A stretch of 64,000 nt of DNA from Atopobiaceae bacterium (GTDB lineage: Bacteria; Actinomycetota; Coriobacteriia; Coriobacteriales; Atopobiaceae): positions 248,001 to 312,000 of the forward strand of contig JALCUE010000002.1 of assembly GCA_022655215.1 (NCBI GenBank), in the 5' to 3' direction. Positions 1-9,190 of the stretch are shown in pieces. The notes beneath the pieces were generated by a model. That model was not told the DNA's origin and ran no database searches. It saw only the letters and a list, made by a program, of their open reading frames with translations. The position numbers were made by a program, and so were the translations under genes. Every line of letters begins with the position of its first letter. Within the stretch, counting starts at the first letter, position 1.

Positions 1-1495
1 CCTCGTACCCGGTGATGCTCTGCTTGCCATACCACTGGGCATAGGCCGAGTTGACCCACCATGTTGGGTCATCGGTCAGCTCCTGGTCATAGAGGGCGTT
101 CGGCCTTGTCGTGACGAGCGGGATGGACACATCGGCCCCGGAGGCGCTGGTGGTGGTGTCTATCTGCTGATATACCTGCTCGCTATACTCCTGAGCCTCC
201 CCTCGGACGAGGGACCTCAGGGCCGAGGCTGAGGAGAGGCTCTCTCCCAAGACCGAGCTCGAGGCGATGCAGACGAGGTCAACTACCAGGAATAATCCCA
301 GGCAGGTGCAAGCACCCTGGAGCCTGCTCTGGATGCCGACACCAGCTGAGGCCCCCTCTTGGCGCGTCCTGACGTTTCCCAGCCACCAGACTACGTTGGC
401 CGCCAAAAGGATGATGAAGAGGTCGTAGCGGATGTCGAACACCCTGCCCGACCCAGCAGAACCCATCGCATAGAAGGTCGGTGCCCAGCTTGAAGCGAGC
501 CATCCCATGGATAGGGCTGAGAGTAGCCACGGGCGGGGAAAGGTGAACGACGCCCTGTCGAGCTCCGACCATGTGAGGATTCCTACGATGCACATGACTA
601 GCAGCACCGCCGCATTGGTCCAATCGGATGCGGCTTGGACAGAGGTGACGCATGAGGTGACGATCGTCGAGATGACACCCATTCCCTCGAAAAACTCTGA
701 CCTGACGGAGTTCCCCGGGGCCATGAAGCTGATGGTGGCGCCAGCTAGAAGGCAGACCAGTGGAGGGAGCAAGCGAAGTGCGTCATGGCGTTCCTTGGCC
801 ATGACGAAGACCCATACCAGAAGGGCCACCATGGCCTCGATGGCGAGCAGGACGGTGACGAAGTTCCCCCCGGCCAGAAATGCCGCGACGAGGGCTGAGC
901 CAATGCACAAGGATTCCCAATGGGTTCGCGATTCGTCGACGAGGCGGATGAGCATGCCCATGAGGGCGAACATGAGGGCCGTGAACGAGGTGTAGTACAT
1001 CGCCCCATTGAACCAGTAGAACCCCTCAACCAGGTTGGGCTGATACAGGATCTGGACAACGAGCAAGAGGCATGTGATGGATATCCAGGACCGCTTGGAG
1101 AAATGGAGCCTCTCGACAAGAAGGACATGAGAGAGGAACAGTTCTCCTGCGACGAGGCTGCCAAGGATGAAGAAGGGGACCACCGCATAGGCCTGTTCCG
1201 AGAAGACACCTGGTTGGAGAGCCATCAGGAAGATAGCGGAGTACGTTCCCTGCCATTCCCACCAGTTCTTGACCACCGTGTTCGCTGCGGCCGAGAGGAC
1301 CTCGAGGAGACCCCCTCCGGATTGGACGGCCTCATGTGTCAGAAGCCCATAGCTGAGGTCATCGGCCCCGGGGTGGTCGAAGGGTGCGATCAGAAGAAGC
1401 GGGACGATCGTGGCAGCGAGGAGAGCGAGACATCCGATCTCGATGAGCCTCATGCCCCTGTCCCCCTCGACGAGGCGACGTATCCTGTCATTCAT
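1..1495 (-). CDS. DUF6056-like polytopic membrane protein, 3' end cut by window
   Basis: The reading frame is open from an ATG at 1495 to the window edge, about 498 codons, so the C-terminus is missing. The start has a GGTGAGG ribosome site overlapping the stop of the upstream glycosyltransferase gene (5-nt gap), so the two are probably co-transcribed. An N-terminal hydrophobic segment is followed by a short acidic loop (HPGADD, about residues 34-39). Many further membrane segments follow, with a motif MAPGNSVR near residue 245. That layout resembles DUF6056/GT-C-type membrane proteins of surface-polysaccharide clusters. Function in lipid-linked sugar transfer is inferred only from family and neighbours. 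Codon use is slightly less GC-rich than that of the genes to its right. Confidence 0.7.
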   Translation of the reverse strand, partial: MNDRIRRLVEGDRGMRLIEIGCLALLAATIVPLLLIAPFDHPGADDLSYGLLTHEAVQSGGGLLEVLSAAANTVVKNWWEWQGTYSAIFLMALQPGVFSEQAYAVVPFFILGSLVAGELFLSHVLLVERLHFSKRSWISITCLLLVVQILYQPNLVEGFYWFNGAMYYTSFTALMFALMGMLIRLVDESRTHWESLCIGSALVAAFLAGGNFVTVLLAIEAMVALLVWVFVMAKERHDALRLLPPLVCLLAGATISFMAPGNSVRSEFFEGMGVISTIVTSCVTSVQAASDWTNAAVLLVMCIVGILTWSELDRASFTFPRPWLLSALSMGWLASSWAPTFYAMGSAGSGRVFDIRYDLFIILLAANVVWWLGNVRTRQEGASAGVGIQSRLQGACTCLGLFLVVDLVCIASSSVLGESLSSASALRSLVRGEAQEYSEQVYQQIDTTTSASGADVSIPLVTTRPNALYDQELTDDPTWWVNSAYAQWYGKQSITGYE

Positions 1496-1500
1496 TGCCC

Positions 1501-2565
1501 TCACCATTTGATGTCGATTCCCAAGGTGCCGATCATGAACTTGTAGACCGAGAGGAAAGCCGGCATGGCGTGGGCCTTCCACGCACGGCTCGCAAGGAGG
1601 AGCTTCTTGAATGCCGAGCCATGCGTCTTCGCGTATGCGCCGGTGATGTAGGGCGAGTCCGACCAAGTGGGGAAATGATCGTCCAGGAAGCTCGTCGTGT
1701 CCATGATGACCGCCTTGAGGTCGACGTCCTTGTCATATGACTGGCGAAAGCTCATCGAGATACCCAGATGCAGGAAGACCATGGCATCCTGCGCCGCGAG
1801 GAGGTCGGAGGAGGCTCCGCCGTCCACGAAGGCCGTCCGCGCCTCGACAAGGGACCTCCTGTCCTCCTCGAGGGTGTCGCCCCTGACGCTGGTGATGGTC
1901 GAGTTGTCTCTCACCGTGTAATTGACCAGGCAGTCCGGAATGAACGAGACCGTCGAGCCGGTCTGGAAGACGGCGAGATAGACGAGCATGCAGAAGACGA
2001 CATCCTCCAGCGCCTTCGGCGAGTCTCTGATGACCTCGATGGAGTCAAGGAGGTCCTTTCGATAGAGCTTGTTCCAGACGGCCGTGTTGATGCCGACGAT
2101 CATCCCGGGATCGTCCTTGACGCGAAAGGGCTCACGTCGCTGGGTGAGCTCGCGAGAGATGGTCTTCCCGCTCGCGAGGTCGACGCGACGATAGCCGCAT
2201 ACCGTCACCGCCGCAGAGGACTCATCCGCTGCGGAACACAGGCTTTGCATGTAGTCCGGGCATGCCGTGTCGTCGCTGTCGATGAATCCGACGTACTCGC
2301 CACGCGCGGCACGAACGCCCGCCCAGCGCGCCTTCCAGGTGCCTTCGTTCTCCTTGTCCACTACGCGGACGATGTCGGGATGGCGGCGTTCGTAGTCTCG
2401 CAGTATGTCGAGGCAACCGTCGGGGCTGCCGTCGTTCACGCCGATGATCTCGAGGCCATCGAAATCCTGTGAGAGTAGGGAATCGAGGCAGGAGGGAAGG
2501 AACCGCTCCGTCTTGTAGCAGGGGACGATGACGCTCAGTCGCTTGGTATGGGTCTCTGTCGCCAC
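1501..2565 (-). CDS. Family 2 glycosyltransferase
   Basis: Protein of about 354 residues beginning VATETHTKRLSVIVPCYKTE, a typical GT-A nucleotide-sugar-binding start. The acidic motifs IGVNDGSPDG and FIDSDD (DxD) follow in the first 120 residues. It should transfer a sugar from a nucleotide sugar in cell-surface glycan synthesis at the cytoplasmic face of the membrane. I chose GTG at 2565 because GGAGGGG lies 6 nt upstream. An ATG at 2604 lacks a ribosome site. The DUF6056-like gene follows 5 nt downstream, and a divergent GT2 gene starts at 2702. The 136-bp gap between the two starts must hold both promoters. The sugar specificity cannot be read from the sequence. Confidence 0.85.
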   Translation of the reverse strand: MATETHTKRLSVIVPCYKTERFLPSCLDSLLSQDFDGLEIIGVNDGSPDGCLDILRDYERRHPDIVRVVDKENEGTWKARWAGVRAARGEYVGFIDSDDTACPDYMQSLCSAADESSAAVTVCGYRRVDLASGKTISRELTQRREPFRVKDDPGMIVGINTAVWNKLYRKDLLDSIEVIRDSPKALEDVVFCMLVYLAVFQTGSTVSFIPDCLVNYTVRDNSTITSVRGDTLEEDRRSLVEARTAFVDGGASSDLLAAQDAMVFLHLGISMSFRQSYDKDVDLKAVIMDTTSFLDDHFPTWSDSPYITGAYAKTHGSAFKKLLLASRAWKAHAMPAFLSVYKFMIGTLGIDIKW

Positions 2566-2701
2566 GAATGCCCCTCCGAGCCGGATTGTCCTTGCATGAG
2601 TCATGGTAGCAGTGGAGCGCCGCAAGTCGAGCCGGCTGCGGCCCATCCGCGCCCGACCAGCTATACTCGTCCGTGAACAGCCGTCGCCGTCGAGGAAGCC
2701 C

Positions 2702-3613
2702 ATGACCAGCCCACGCATAGCAGTCGTCATGTCCACCTATAACGGCGAGGCCCACGTGGCCGAGCAGCTGGACAGCATCCTCGCACAGGACCTCTCCGCC
2801 TCCGGCGCGGCCATGCGCGTCATCGTCCGCGACGACGGCTCCACCGACGGCACCATGGGCGTCCTCCGCGGCTATGAGGAGCGTGGCGACATCGAGCTCG
2901 TAGCGGGGGAGAACCTCGGCGTGGTCGGTTCGTTCCTCGAGGTGATGTCATCGGTTCCCGCCGAGTTCGACCTCGTGGCCCTCTCCGACCAGGACGACCG
3001 CTGGCATGCCGACAAGATCGCCCGCGCCATCGAGGTCCTCTCTCCTCGAGACCAGTCGATACCGCAGCTCTACTGCAGCGAGTACGTCTTCTGCGATGGC
3101 GAGCTCCGCGAGCAGGGGCGCTCGCATCTCAACCGCCGCGGCGTCGACTTCGCTGACACCCTCTACGAGAACATGATCTCGGGCAACACCACCGTGGTGA
3201 ACCGAGCGCTGGTCGAGCGCGTGAACGCCGCCGGGCGCGATGGCGTCTACTGCCACGACTGGTGGCTCGCCCTCGTGGCCCTCAGCCTGGGCGAGCTCAC
3301 CTACGACGACTTCGCGTCCCTCGACTATCGTCGACTCGACACCAGCGTGAGTCCCACGGGCTCCGGTGGCGTCGCGCTGCTCCGCTACCGTGTGAGCACC
3401 TTCCTCGACAAGGGGGAGCTCTCCTGCATCACCCGTCAGCTCGCACGCCTCCGCGAGCTCTACGGCGACGAGATGGCGCCGGACAAGCGTGCCCTCCTCG
3501 ACCGGATGCTCGACGGAGGGCGCCTTCGCAAGGCGTTCGTGGGTGTGAGGCTTCGGCAGAAGTGGCCAGAGGAGCTGGCGGTGCGCCTGCTGTTCCTTCT
3601 CGGCAGGCTCTAG
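2702..3613 (+). CDS. Family 2 glycosyltransferase, rhamnosyltransferase-like
   Basis: Protein of 303 residues. The N-terminal GT-A fold shows IAVVMSTYNGEAHVAEQLDS, then RDDGSTDGT and ALSDQDDRW, the acidic metal- and sugar-nucleotide-binding motifs. This pattern (YNGE...QLDS, SDQDD) is typical of the RfbF/rhamnosyltransferase-like branch of GT2. ATG at 2702 follows GAGGAAG; an upstream in-frame start at 2603 has no ribosome site and would overlap the divergent gene's control region. It is convergent with the DUF2304 gene, whose stop lies 9 nt beyond this stop. The likely role is adding a deoxysugar to a surface polysaccharide or rhamnan; the acceptor is unknown. Confidence 0.85.
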   Translation: MTSPRIAVVMSTYNGEAHVAEQLDSILAQDLSASGAAMRVIVRDDGSTDGTMGVLRGYEERGDIELVAGENLGVVGSFLEVMSSVPAEFDLVALSDQDDRWHADKIARAIEVLSPRDQSIPQLYCSEYVFCDGELREQGRSHLNRRGVDFADTLYENMISGNTTVVNRALVERVNAAGRDGVYCHDWWLALVALSLGELTYDDFASLDYRRLDTSVSPTGSGGVALLRYRVSTFLDKGELSCITRQLARLRELYGDEMAPDKRALLDRMLDGGRLRKAFVGVRLRQKWPEELAVRLLFLLGRL

Positions 3614-3622
3614 GACGCGAGC

Positions 3623-4072
3623 CTACTCGCCCGTCTCCATGGGGTCGTCCGCACCGTGCCCGCGTCCGGCCTTGCCGGCCTCCCGGCCCCTACGGGCACG
3701 CTCATAGCGCTCGATGCGGCCGATCCTCTCGCCTTGGACCGCCTGGTCGTAGTCGTCGAGGCCCTGCTCCTGTGCCAGCTCCTCCACCTTGTGCTTGAGC
3801 ACGGAGATGTCGGCCGAGTTCGAGAACTCCTTCACGAGCAGCAGGCCGATGATGATGAGGAACACGAAGTTGCTCGCGGAGATGAACCCGAACGCGTTCG
3901 CGAGCGTGATGGCGATGCCGGGGAATACCGCGTTCAGGATGAGGACCGCCGCGAGCACGATCCAGTAGATCGAGTCCATGATCTGCATCTTCGAGCTCTT
4001 GACGCGCTTGCAGATGATGGCGAAGACGGCCACGGCGCCGACGATCAGCAGGATGCGAAGTGCGACAGACAT
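3623..4072 (-). CDS. DUF2304 family membrane protein
   Basis: A 149-residue protein with three hydrophobic segments (about residues 3-21, 33-56 and 66-83), then a short coiled-coil-like stretch (DISVLKHKVEELAQEQ) and a charged Arg/Gly-rich tail. This matches the size and layout of DUF2304 proteins, which are commonly encoded next to dolichyl-phosphate-mannose-synthase-like glycosyltransferases. Here it lies 9 nt downstream of such a gene, in the same orientation. The family is thought to partner the glycosyltransferase at the membrane, perhaps as a flippase-like or anchoring subunit, but this is not proven. Confidence 0.85.
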   Translation of the reverse strand: MSVALRILLIVGAVAVFAIICKRVKSSKMQIMDSIYWIVLAAVLILNAVFPGIAITLANAFGFISASNFVFLIIIGLLLVKEFSNSADISVLKHKVEELAQEQGLDDYDQAVQGERIGRIERYERARRGREAGKAGRGHGADDPMETGE

Positions 4073-4081
4073 GGGTTCTCC

Positions 4082-4771
4082 CTACCTCAGGAACTGGAAG
4101 AGGATGATGGACAGGCAGGTGCGCGACATGTACCTCAGCACGTTCACGAGGTTGAGGTAGCTCTCGCCGCCCTGACGCTCGCGCATGCGGGCCTGCATCT
4201 CGACGACCTTGCCGCCCTTCCGTGCCACGAGCGCGATGGTGTCGGGCTCGGGGGCGATGTCGAAGGAGGACGGCGCCGAGAACATGTCGATCATGCGGCG
4301 TCCGTAGATGCGCATGCCGCTGGTGGGGTCGGTCACGGTGGCGCCGGTGGTGACGTGGATGAGCCAGGTGATGAGGCGGGAGCCGGCTCCGCGTGCGCCG
4401 CTGGGGCGCACGGTGCCGTCGAGGTAGCGTGACGCGATGACCACGTCGGCGTCCGTCTCGACCAGGCGCTTGACCATGGGGAGCACGTACTCGGGCAGGT
4501 GCTGGCCGTCTGCGTCGAACTGGATCACCGCGTCATAGCCGTGGCGCTTGGCGTACTTCATGCCACACCTGAAGCCGCTCGCGAGGCCCGTGTTCACGGG
4601 AAGGCTCACGATGTTCATGCGCTTGCCCTCGCAGATGGCGCGGGTGTCGTCAGACGAGCCGTCGTTCACGATGACATAGTCCACGCCGGGGCAGGTCGAG
4701 ACGAGCGAGGAGATCGTGGCCTCGATGCATTCCTCTTCGTTGAAGGCTGGGACGAGTGCTAGGACTCTCAT
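4082..4771 (-). CDS. Family 2 glycosyltransferase, polyprenyl-phosphate sugar synthase-like
   Basis: Protein of 229 residues with the compact dolichyl-phosphate mannose synthase layout: MRVLALVPAFNEEECIEATI at the start, VNDGSSDDT near residue 38, and QFDADGQHLPEYV (DxD) near 85. SGMRIYGRRM follows near 157. There is no C-terminal membrane domain, so it probably works with the adjacent membrane protein (DUF2304, 9 nt downstream). The expected reaction is transfer of a hexose from a nucleotide sugar to undecaprenyl phosphate, feeding membrane glycosyltransferases. Its own promoter is visible upstream (TAGACT at 4840-4835), so it is not simply read from the DUF6541 gene. Confidence 0.85.
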   Translation of the reverse strand: MRVLALVPAFNEEECIEATISSLVSTCPGVDYVIVNDGSSDDTRAICEGKRMNIVSLPVNTGLASGFRCGMKYAKRHGYDAVIQFDADGQHLPEYVLPMVKRLVETDADVVIASRYLDGTVRPSGARGAGSRLITWLIHVTTGATVTDPTSGMRIYGRRMIDMFSAPSSFDIAPEPDTIALVARKGGKVVEMQARMRERQGGESYLNLVNVLRYMSRTCLSIILFQFLR

Positions 4772-4834
4772 TCACGTGGCTCTCTCGTCGGTGGTTTCGC
4801 AGGTGGGAAGCGTGACTCACCCGTTGATCCCATA

Positions 4835-4864
4835 AGTCTAGCACGTGATTGAACATCAACTTAA
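4835..4864 (-). promoter_or_regulatory. Sigma-70-type promoter of the GT2-DUF2304 pair
   Basis: On the minus strand a TTAAGT box (4864-4859) and a TAGACT box (4840-4835) are 18 bp apart. This gives a start near 4828 and a leader of about 57 nt to the ATG at 4771. The -10 box is identical to that of the T-box promoter at 31392-31397. Confidence 0.5.
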
Positions 4865-4891
4865 GGCGGGACGCCTGCTCGGCCCCGACTC

Positions 4892-4918
4892 GAAGGCAGA
4901 TCCGGGGAAGATGCCTTC
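4892..4918 (-). terminator. Hairpin terminator after the DUF6541 gene
   Basis: GAAGGCA (4892-4898) and TGCCTTC (4912-4918) form a 7-bp stem directly after the stop of the 4919-7003 gene. There is no strong T-run, so termination may be weak or factor-assisted. Confidence 0.4.
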
Positions 4919-7003
4919 TTAGCTCACGATGCGGTAGAGACGCATGTTCCCATCCGAGAGGACCGTCTCGAAGCCCGGCGTGTCGTCCGTGATGGAGGAG
5001 ATCCCCTCGAACATGACGGGACGGTAGTCCTTGCGGAGGTTGATGAACGAGCAGTCCGACCCGCTCTGGTCGAGCACCAGCACGTAGGAGGCGCCGATCT
5101 CGTCCACTGCGGTCCTGACCTCGTCGTCGGTGGCGATGTCCGCCAACCCGTTCCGTATCAGCACGCTCTGTCCCGACTCGCCGTTGCCGAAGCCCACGAA
5201 GTCGCGATAGTAGACGCGCAGACCGTCGTAGCCGTAGGCCAGGAAGCTGCCGTCCATGGGGTCGTTAATGACGAGGTCGTCAGGGCCCACGACCTCGCTC
5301 ACGCGGGCGAGGAAGGCCTTCTCGTCATTCCCGAGGGGGTTCTCGGCAGTGTAGGTGAACTTCGCGTTGGCCCGGTAGTCGCCGAACGTGGTGTGGAAGG
5401 TGGAGTTGTCATAGGGACCGGCCGCCTCCTTCTGCTCGAGGGACTCCTTGGTGTCGACCACCGTGGAATGGGCGCCGGGGAGCTGGAAGTTCGGCATGAA
5501 GACGACCACGGCGAACACGACCATGGTCACCACGCCCACCTTGACGGGGTGCACGGCGTGGGCACGGGCCTCGTTGTAGCGGCGCGCGAGCGTGCAGACG
5601 CCATCCACCACCCAGTCCATGCCGTAGACGGCCACGGGGACCGCCGCGATGGCCGCCATGGCGCCGAGGCGCATGGGGTCGGTGTACCAGAAGCCGGCCA
5701 CGAGGTGCTTGAGGGTGCCCTCGCGGGTGGCGCTGACGAAGCAGATGAGGCAGGTGAGCAGATAGGAGATGGCAAGCCAACGCCTCTCGGGATCGTGGAA
5801 CGCCCTCACCAGGCCGATGACGACCACCGCCCCGAGGAGGTACTGCGCGGCCACCTCGTAGTAGAAGCCGTTCGCATAGGTGAGGCAGAGGATGTTCACG
5901 ACCTCCTGGAACGAGTTCGCGAAGGCCGGCCACTCATGGCTGACGAGGTCCTGCAGGAACGGAAGCTTGTAGCAGACGCACCAGAAGGCGGCGCAGGCGA
6001 CGAGGAACGCGGCGACCAGGCCCAGGCCCTTGCGCGCCCTGGGACCTGCGAGCTTGAGGATCACATGGCAGCACCAGGGGATGAGCAGGACCATGGCGGT
6101 GAAGAGCGTGGACGGATGAAGCAGGGCCTCTCCGCCGAGGCACAGCACGAACGCCACGAGGGTGCGGACCCTCTCACCCTTGCCGATCTCCTCGTCAGGG
6201 GAGGTCATGTGCATGAACAGCCAGACGACGACGGGGATCACGGCGAGTCCGGCCACGTTGGGGTAGACCGGCCCGAAGGTGAGCAGCGCCCACGGGAACA
6301 TGACGAACGAGAGCGTCACCACGGCCCCGATGAGCATGGCCCTGCGACGACCATCGAACACGAGGGTGAGCAGGCACGCCATGGAGAGCGGATAGACCAC
6401 CGATGCGAACGCGAGCATCGACGCGTTGATCACGATGGCCGACGTGGTGCCCGTGACCTGCACCACGATGGCGCACAGCACATGCCAGGCCGCGGGGTAG
6501 AAGCCCGTGTCCTGGATGGGCGCGATGGCGGAGTCGGCGGAGGACAGGTACGCGCTCGTGCCGAGCGAGGAGAACCTGCCCGAGTCGGTGATGGACTGTA
6601 TGAGGTTGAGATGCTTGGTGAGGTCATACGACTCGAAGAGGGTGTCGGGGCTGCCCAGGCGCATGACGATGAGGTTCACGCCCAGGGCCATCCCCACGGC
6701 GACGAAGGCCACGGGGATCCACCATGCCATATGCGGCAGGTGCATCTCGTGGACGCGATTCCGCAGGACGATGGCGCACACTGCCGGGACGGCCACGACC
6801 GGCGTGAGGACCGTCAGGGGCGTGGCGGTGATGCCCGCCCACGCGAGCAGCTGTCCCACCACGCATATGAGGGCGATGGAGAGGAGCGGGGCGGAGCAGG
6901 CCGCCCACGCACGAGGCATGCCGAGGGAACGAAGCGACAGGTAGCCGGGGATGACGAGCAGCGCGATGATGGCGACGACGGCTATCCAGAACTGGACCCA
7001 CAT
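4919..7003 (-). CDS. DUF6541-like large polytopic membrane protein
   Basis: A 694-residue protein. The first 500 residues hold about a dozen hydrophobic segments beginning with a short N-terminal anchor (WVQFWIAVVAIIALLVIPGY). A C-terminal region of about 190 residues is soluble and probably extracytoplasmic. It contains an acidic loop after the fourth segment (RLGSPDTLFESYDLTKH). This layout fits actinobacterial DUF6541 proteins, regarded as GT-C-fold enzymes that use lipid-linked sugars. The neighbouring polyprenyl-phosphate glycosyltransferase would supply such a donor. ATG at 7003 was chosen because the hydrophobic anchor begins at once. It is divergent from kdp, sharing a 270-bp gap. Confidence 0.75.
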   Translation of the reverse strand: MWVQFWIAVVAIIALLVIPGYLSLRSLGMPRAWAACSAPLLSIALICVVGQLLAWAGITATPLTVLTPVVAVPAVCAIVLRNRVHEMHLPHMAWWIPVAFVAVGMALGVNLIVMRLGSPDTLFESYDLTKHLNLIQSITDSGRFSSLGTSAYLSSADSAIAPIQDTGFYPAAWHVLCAIVVQVTGTTSAIVINASMLAFASVVYPLSMACLLTLVFDGRRRAMLIGAVVTLSFVMFPWALLTFGPVYPNVAGLAVIPVVVWLFMHMTSPDEEIGKGERVRTLVAFVLCLGGEALLHPSTLFTAMVLLIPWCCHVILKLAGPRARKGLGLVAAFLVACAAFWCVCYKLPFLQDLVSHEWPAFANSFQEVVNILCLTYANGFYYEVAAQYLLGAVVVIGLVRAFHDPERRWLAISYLLTCLICFVSATREGTLKHLVAGFWYTDPMRLGAMAAIAAVPVAVYGMDWVVDGVCTLARRYNEARAHAVHPVKVGVVTMVVFAVVVFMPNFQLPGAHSTVVDTKESLEQKEAAGPYDNSTFHTTFGDYRANAKFTYTAENPLGNDEKAFLARVSEVVGPDDLVINDPMDGSFLAYGYDGLRVYYRDFVGFGNGESGQSVLIRNGLADIATDDEVRTAVDEIGASYVLVLDQSGSDCSFINLRKDYRPVMFEGISSITDDTPGFETVLSDGNMRLYRIVS

Positions 7004-7175
7004 GGGCGACCCCTTGGTTGGCGGACCCGCCGTATCGCGTCGGGCGCGTGCGGCGTTCAGGCCGCATATCCATTGCTAAACGAATCCTAGACGAAACCAT
7101 CGGGCCCGACAAACCGCGGGCGGCACGTGGGTCCCTCGGCGGCCGGCAAGGGGCGGGAGGGACCGCCTTTAAGGA

Positions 7176-7232
7176 ACCTTCACGTGACTGGGCCCACCTT
7201 CATGTCGGGTTAATGCCCCAGGCGGTTAGATG
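7176..7232 (+). promoter_or_regulatory. kdp control region with paired direct repeats
   Basis: ACCTTCACGT (7176-7185) and ACCTTCATGT (7196-7205) are direct repeats exactly 20 bp (two helical turns) apart. A TAGATG box at 7227-7232 could be a -10 element, 42 bp before the kdpF start. OmpR-family regulators such as KdpE bind paired direct repeats of about this spacing, so this is a plausible KdpE operator by inference. Confidence 0.4.
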
Positions 7233-7273
7233 TCCTCGTACCGTTCGGAGGAATCTGGAAGGAAGGTGGGGGC

Positions 7274-7360
7274 ATGCGATACGTCCTCTTCGCCGTAGGA
7301 GCCGTTGCCGTGGCCCTTCTCGCGTACTACGTGGCCATCCTCATGGGAGGCGATCGCTGA
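7274..7360 (+). CDS. kdpF: KdpF, small subunit of the K+-ATPase
   Basis: A 28-residue hydrophobic peptide (MRYVLFAVGAVAVALLAYYV...) with a single membrane helix and a short charged end. Size and position directly upstream of kdpA identify it as KdpF, which stabilises the KdpFABC complex in the membrane. A strong ribosome site (GGAAGGTGGGGG) precedes the ATG. Its stop overlaps the kdpA start as TGATG, so the two are translationally coupled. Confidence 0.9.
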   Translation: MRYVLFAVGAVAVALLAYYVAILMGGDR

Positions 7361-9177
7361 TGCCGCAGGTCATCCTGCAGTACATGCTGTATCTCGCGGT
7401 CCTTTTGGGCCTCGCGTACCCGCTGGGCGGGTATGTCGCACGCGTCATGAACGGGGAGCGCTGCCCGCTCGACCGCGTCGCGTCGCCGGTGGAGCACGGC
7501 ATCTGCCGCGTCCTCTCCGTCGACCCCGACGAGGAGATGGACTGGAAGAGATACCTCGTATGCGTCCTGGCCTTCTCGGCCGTGAGCCTCGTCGTGGTGA
7601 TGGCGATCCTCATGTGCCAGGGCGGGCTTCCCGGAAACCCCGACCATGTGGGCGGGATGGGCGCGGCCCTCGCCTTCAACACCGCCGTGAGCTTCGTGAC
7701 CAACACCAACTGGCAGGCCTACGCGGGCGAGACGGCGCTCAGCTGGTTCTCGCAGGCGGTCGGCCTCACCGTCCAGAACTTCGTCACCCCAGCCGTCGCC
7801 ATCGGCGTGCTCTTCGCCCTCATCCGCGGGTTCGTCCGCACGGACGGCGAGGGTCTGGGCAACTTCTGGAACGATCTCATCCGCAGCGTGCTCCACGTGT
7901 TGCTGCCCCTGTCCCTCGTCATGGCGGTCCTGCTCATGGCGGGCGGCGTGGTGCAGGGGACGGGAGCCACCCGCTACGTCACGCTGAGGGAGCCCATCGC
8001 CGTCGACGCCTCGGGCGACGTCATCGCGAACGCTGACATAGACGAGGCCGCGGGCACCGTGAGCGTCGACGGCGTGACCGTGGACGATGCCACCATAGTG
8101 ACCGAGGAGGCCGTCCCGCAGGGACTCGCCGCCAGCCAGGTGGCGATAAAGCAGCTGGGTACCAATGGTGGTGGGTATTTCGGGACGAACTCCGCCTATC
8201 CGTTGGAGAACCCCACCCCGTTCACGAACCTGCTCGAGGTCATCGCCATCCTCCTCATCCCCTGCGCCCTGTGCTTCTCGTTCGGCATCTGCGTGGGGAA
8301 CAAGCGCCAGGGCTGGGCGATGTGCGCGGCCATGGGAGTGTGCCTGCTGGTGGCCCTCGCCGTGATCGCCGTGAGCGAGCAGTGCGGCACGGCCGCCCTC
8401 TCGCAGGGAGGCTCGGTGGACCTGTCCTGGTCCGGCCAGGCCGGCGGGAACATGGAGGGCAAGGAGGCCCGGTTCGGCATCGTGTCCTCGAGCGTGTGGG
8501 CCGCCTTCACCACGGCCGCGTCGAACGGCTCGGTGAACTGCATGCATGACTCGCTCACGCCTCTCGGCGGGATGATGTGCATGCTCCTCATCCAGCTCGG
8601 CGAGGTGGTCTTCGGAGGGGCTGGCTGCGGCCTGTACGGCATGCTCGGCTTCGCCATCCTCACCGTGTTCATCGCAGGCCTCATGGTGGGCCGCACGCCC
8701 GAGTTCCTGGGCAAGAAGGTCGAGCCATACGAGATGAGATGGTCGGTGTTGGCGTGCCTCGCCACTCCCATGGCCATCCTCGTGGGCTCGGGCATCGCCG
8801 CCCTCGTGCCCGGGGTGGCCGACTCCCTCACGAACTCCGGGGCCCATGGCTTCTCCGAGCTGCTCTACGCCTTCTCGTCCGCCGGTGGCAACAACGGCAG
8901 CGCCTTCGCGGGCCTCTCGGCCGACACGGCGTTCCTCGACGTCTCGCTTGGTCTGGTCATGCTGTTCGCGCGCTTCCTTCCCATGGCGAGCGTCCTGGCG
9001 ATAGGTGGGAGCCTCTCGTGCAAGCGCAAGGTGGCGGCTTCCGCCGGCACGCTGCGCACCGATGGTCCCATGTTCGTGTTTCTGCTCGTGTTCATCGTCA
9101 TTCTCATCGGTGCCCTGAGCTTCTTCCCGGCGCTGTCGTTGGGGCCGATCGCCGAGTTCCTCGGAGTGGCCGCCTAG
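7360..9177 (+). CDS. kdpA: KdpA, potassium-binding channel-like subunit
   Basis: A 605-residue membrane protein with the four selectivity-filter-like loops of the KdpA/TrkH superfamily: [11 protein letters not shown] near residue 112, [16 protein letters not shown] near 265, [10 protein letters not shown] near 388 and [13 protein letters not shown] near 506. It selects K+ at the membrane and passes it to KdpB. It is about 45 residues longer than the common length of roughly 557-565. The extra length lies mainly in an acidic extracytoplasmic stretch just before the second filter loop (about residues 208-255). It is the second gene of kdpFABCDE; kdpB follows 13 nt downstream. Confidence 0.97.
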   Translation: MPQVILQYMLYLAVLLGLAYPLGGYVARVMNGERCPLDRVASPVEHGICRVLSVDPDEEMDWKRYLVCVLAFSAVSLVVVMAILMCQGGLPGNPDHVGGMGAALAFNTAVSFVTNTNWQAYAGETALSWFSQAVGLTVQNFVTPAVAIGVLFALIRGFVRTDGEGLGNFWNDLIRSVLHVLLPLSLVMAVLLMAGGVVQGTGATRYVTLREPIAVDASGDVIANADIDEAAGTVSVDGVTVDDATIVTEEAVPQGLAASQVAIKQLGTNGGGYFGTNSAYPLENPTPFTNLLEVIAILLIPCALCFSFGICVGNKRQGWAMCAAMGVCLLVALAVIAVSEQCGTAALSQGGSVDLSWSGQAGGNMEGKEARFGIVSSSVWAAFTTAASNGSVNCMHDSLTPLGGMMCMLLIQLGEVVFGGAGCGLYGMLGFAILTVFIAGLMVGRTPEFLGKKVEPYEMRWSVLACLATPMAILVGSGIAALVPGVADSLTNSGAHGFSELLYAFSSAGGNNGSAFAGLSADTAFLDVSLGLVMLFARFLPMASVLAIGGSLSCKRKVAASAGTLRTDGPMFVFLLVFIVILIGALSFFPALSLGPIAEFLGVAA

Positions 9178-9190
9178 GGAGGGTGTGGAA

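Noticed and set aside
7018-7273. A c-di-AMP or other riboswitch before kdp
   Set aside because: The leader is long and GC-rich, but I could not place the conserved cores of the ydaO-type switch. The direct repeats give a simpler explanation. A covariance search would be decisive.
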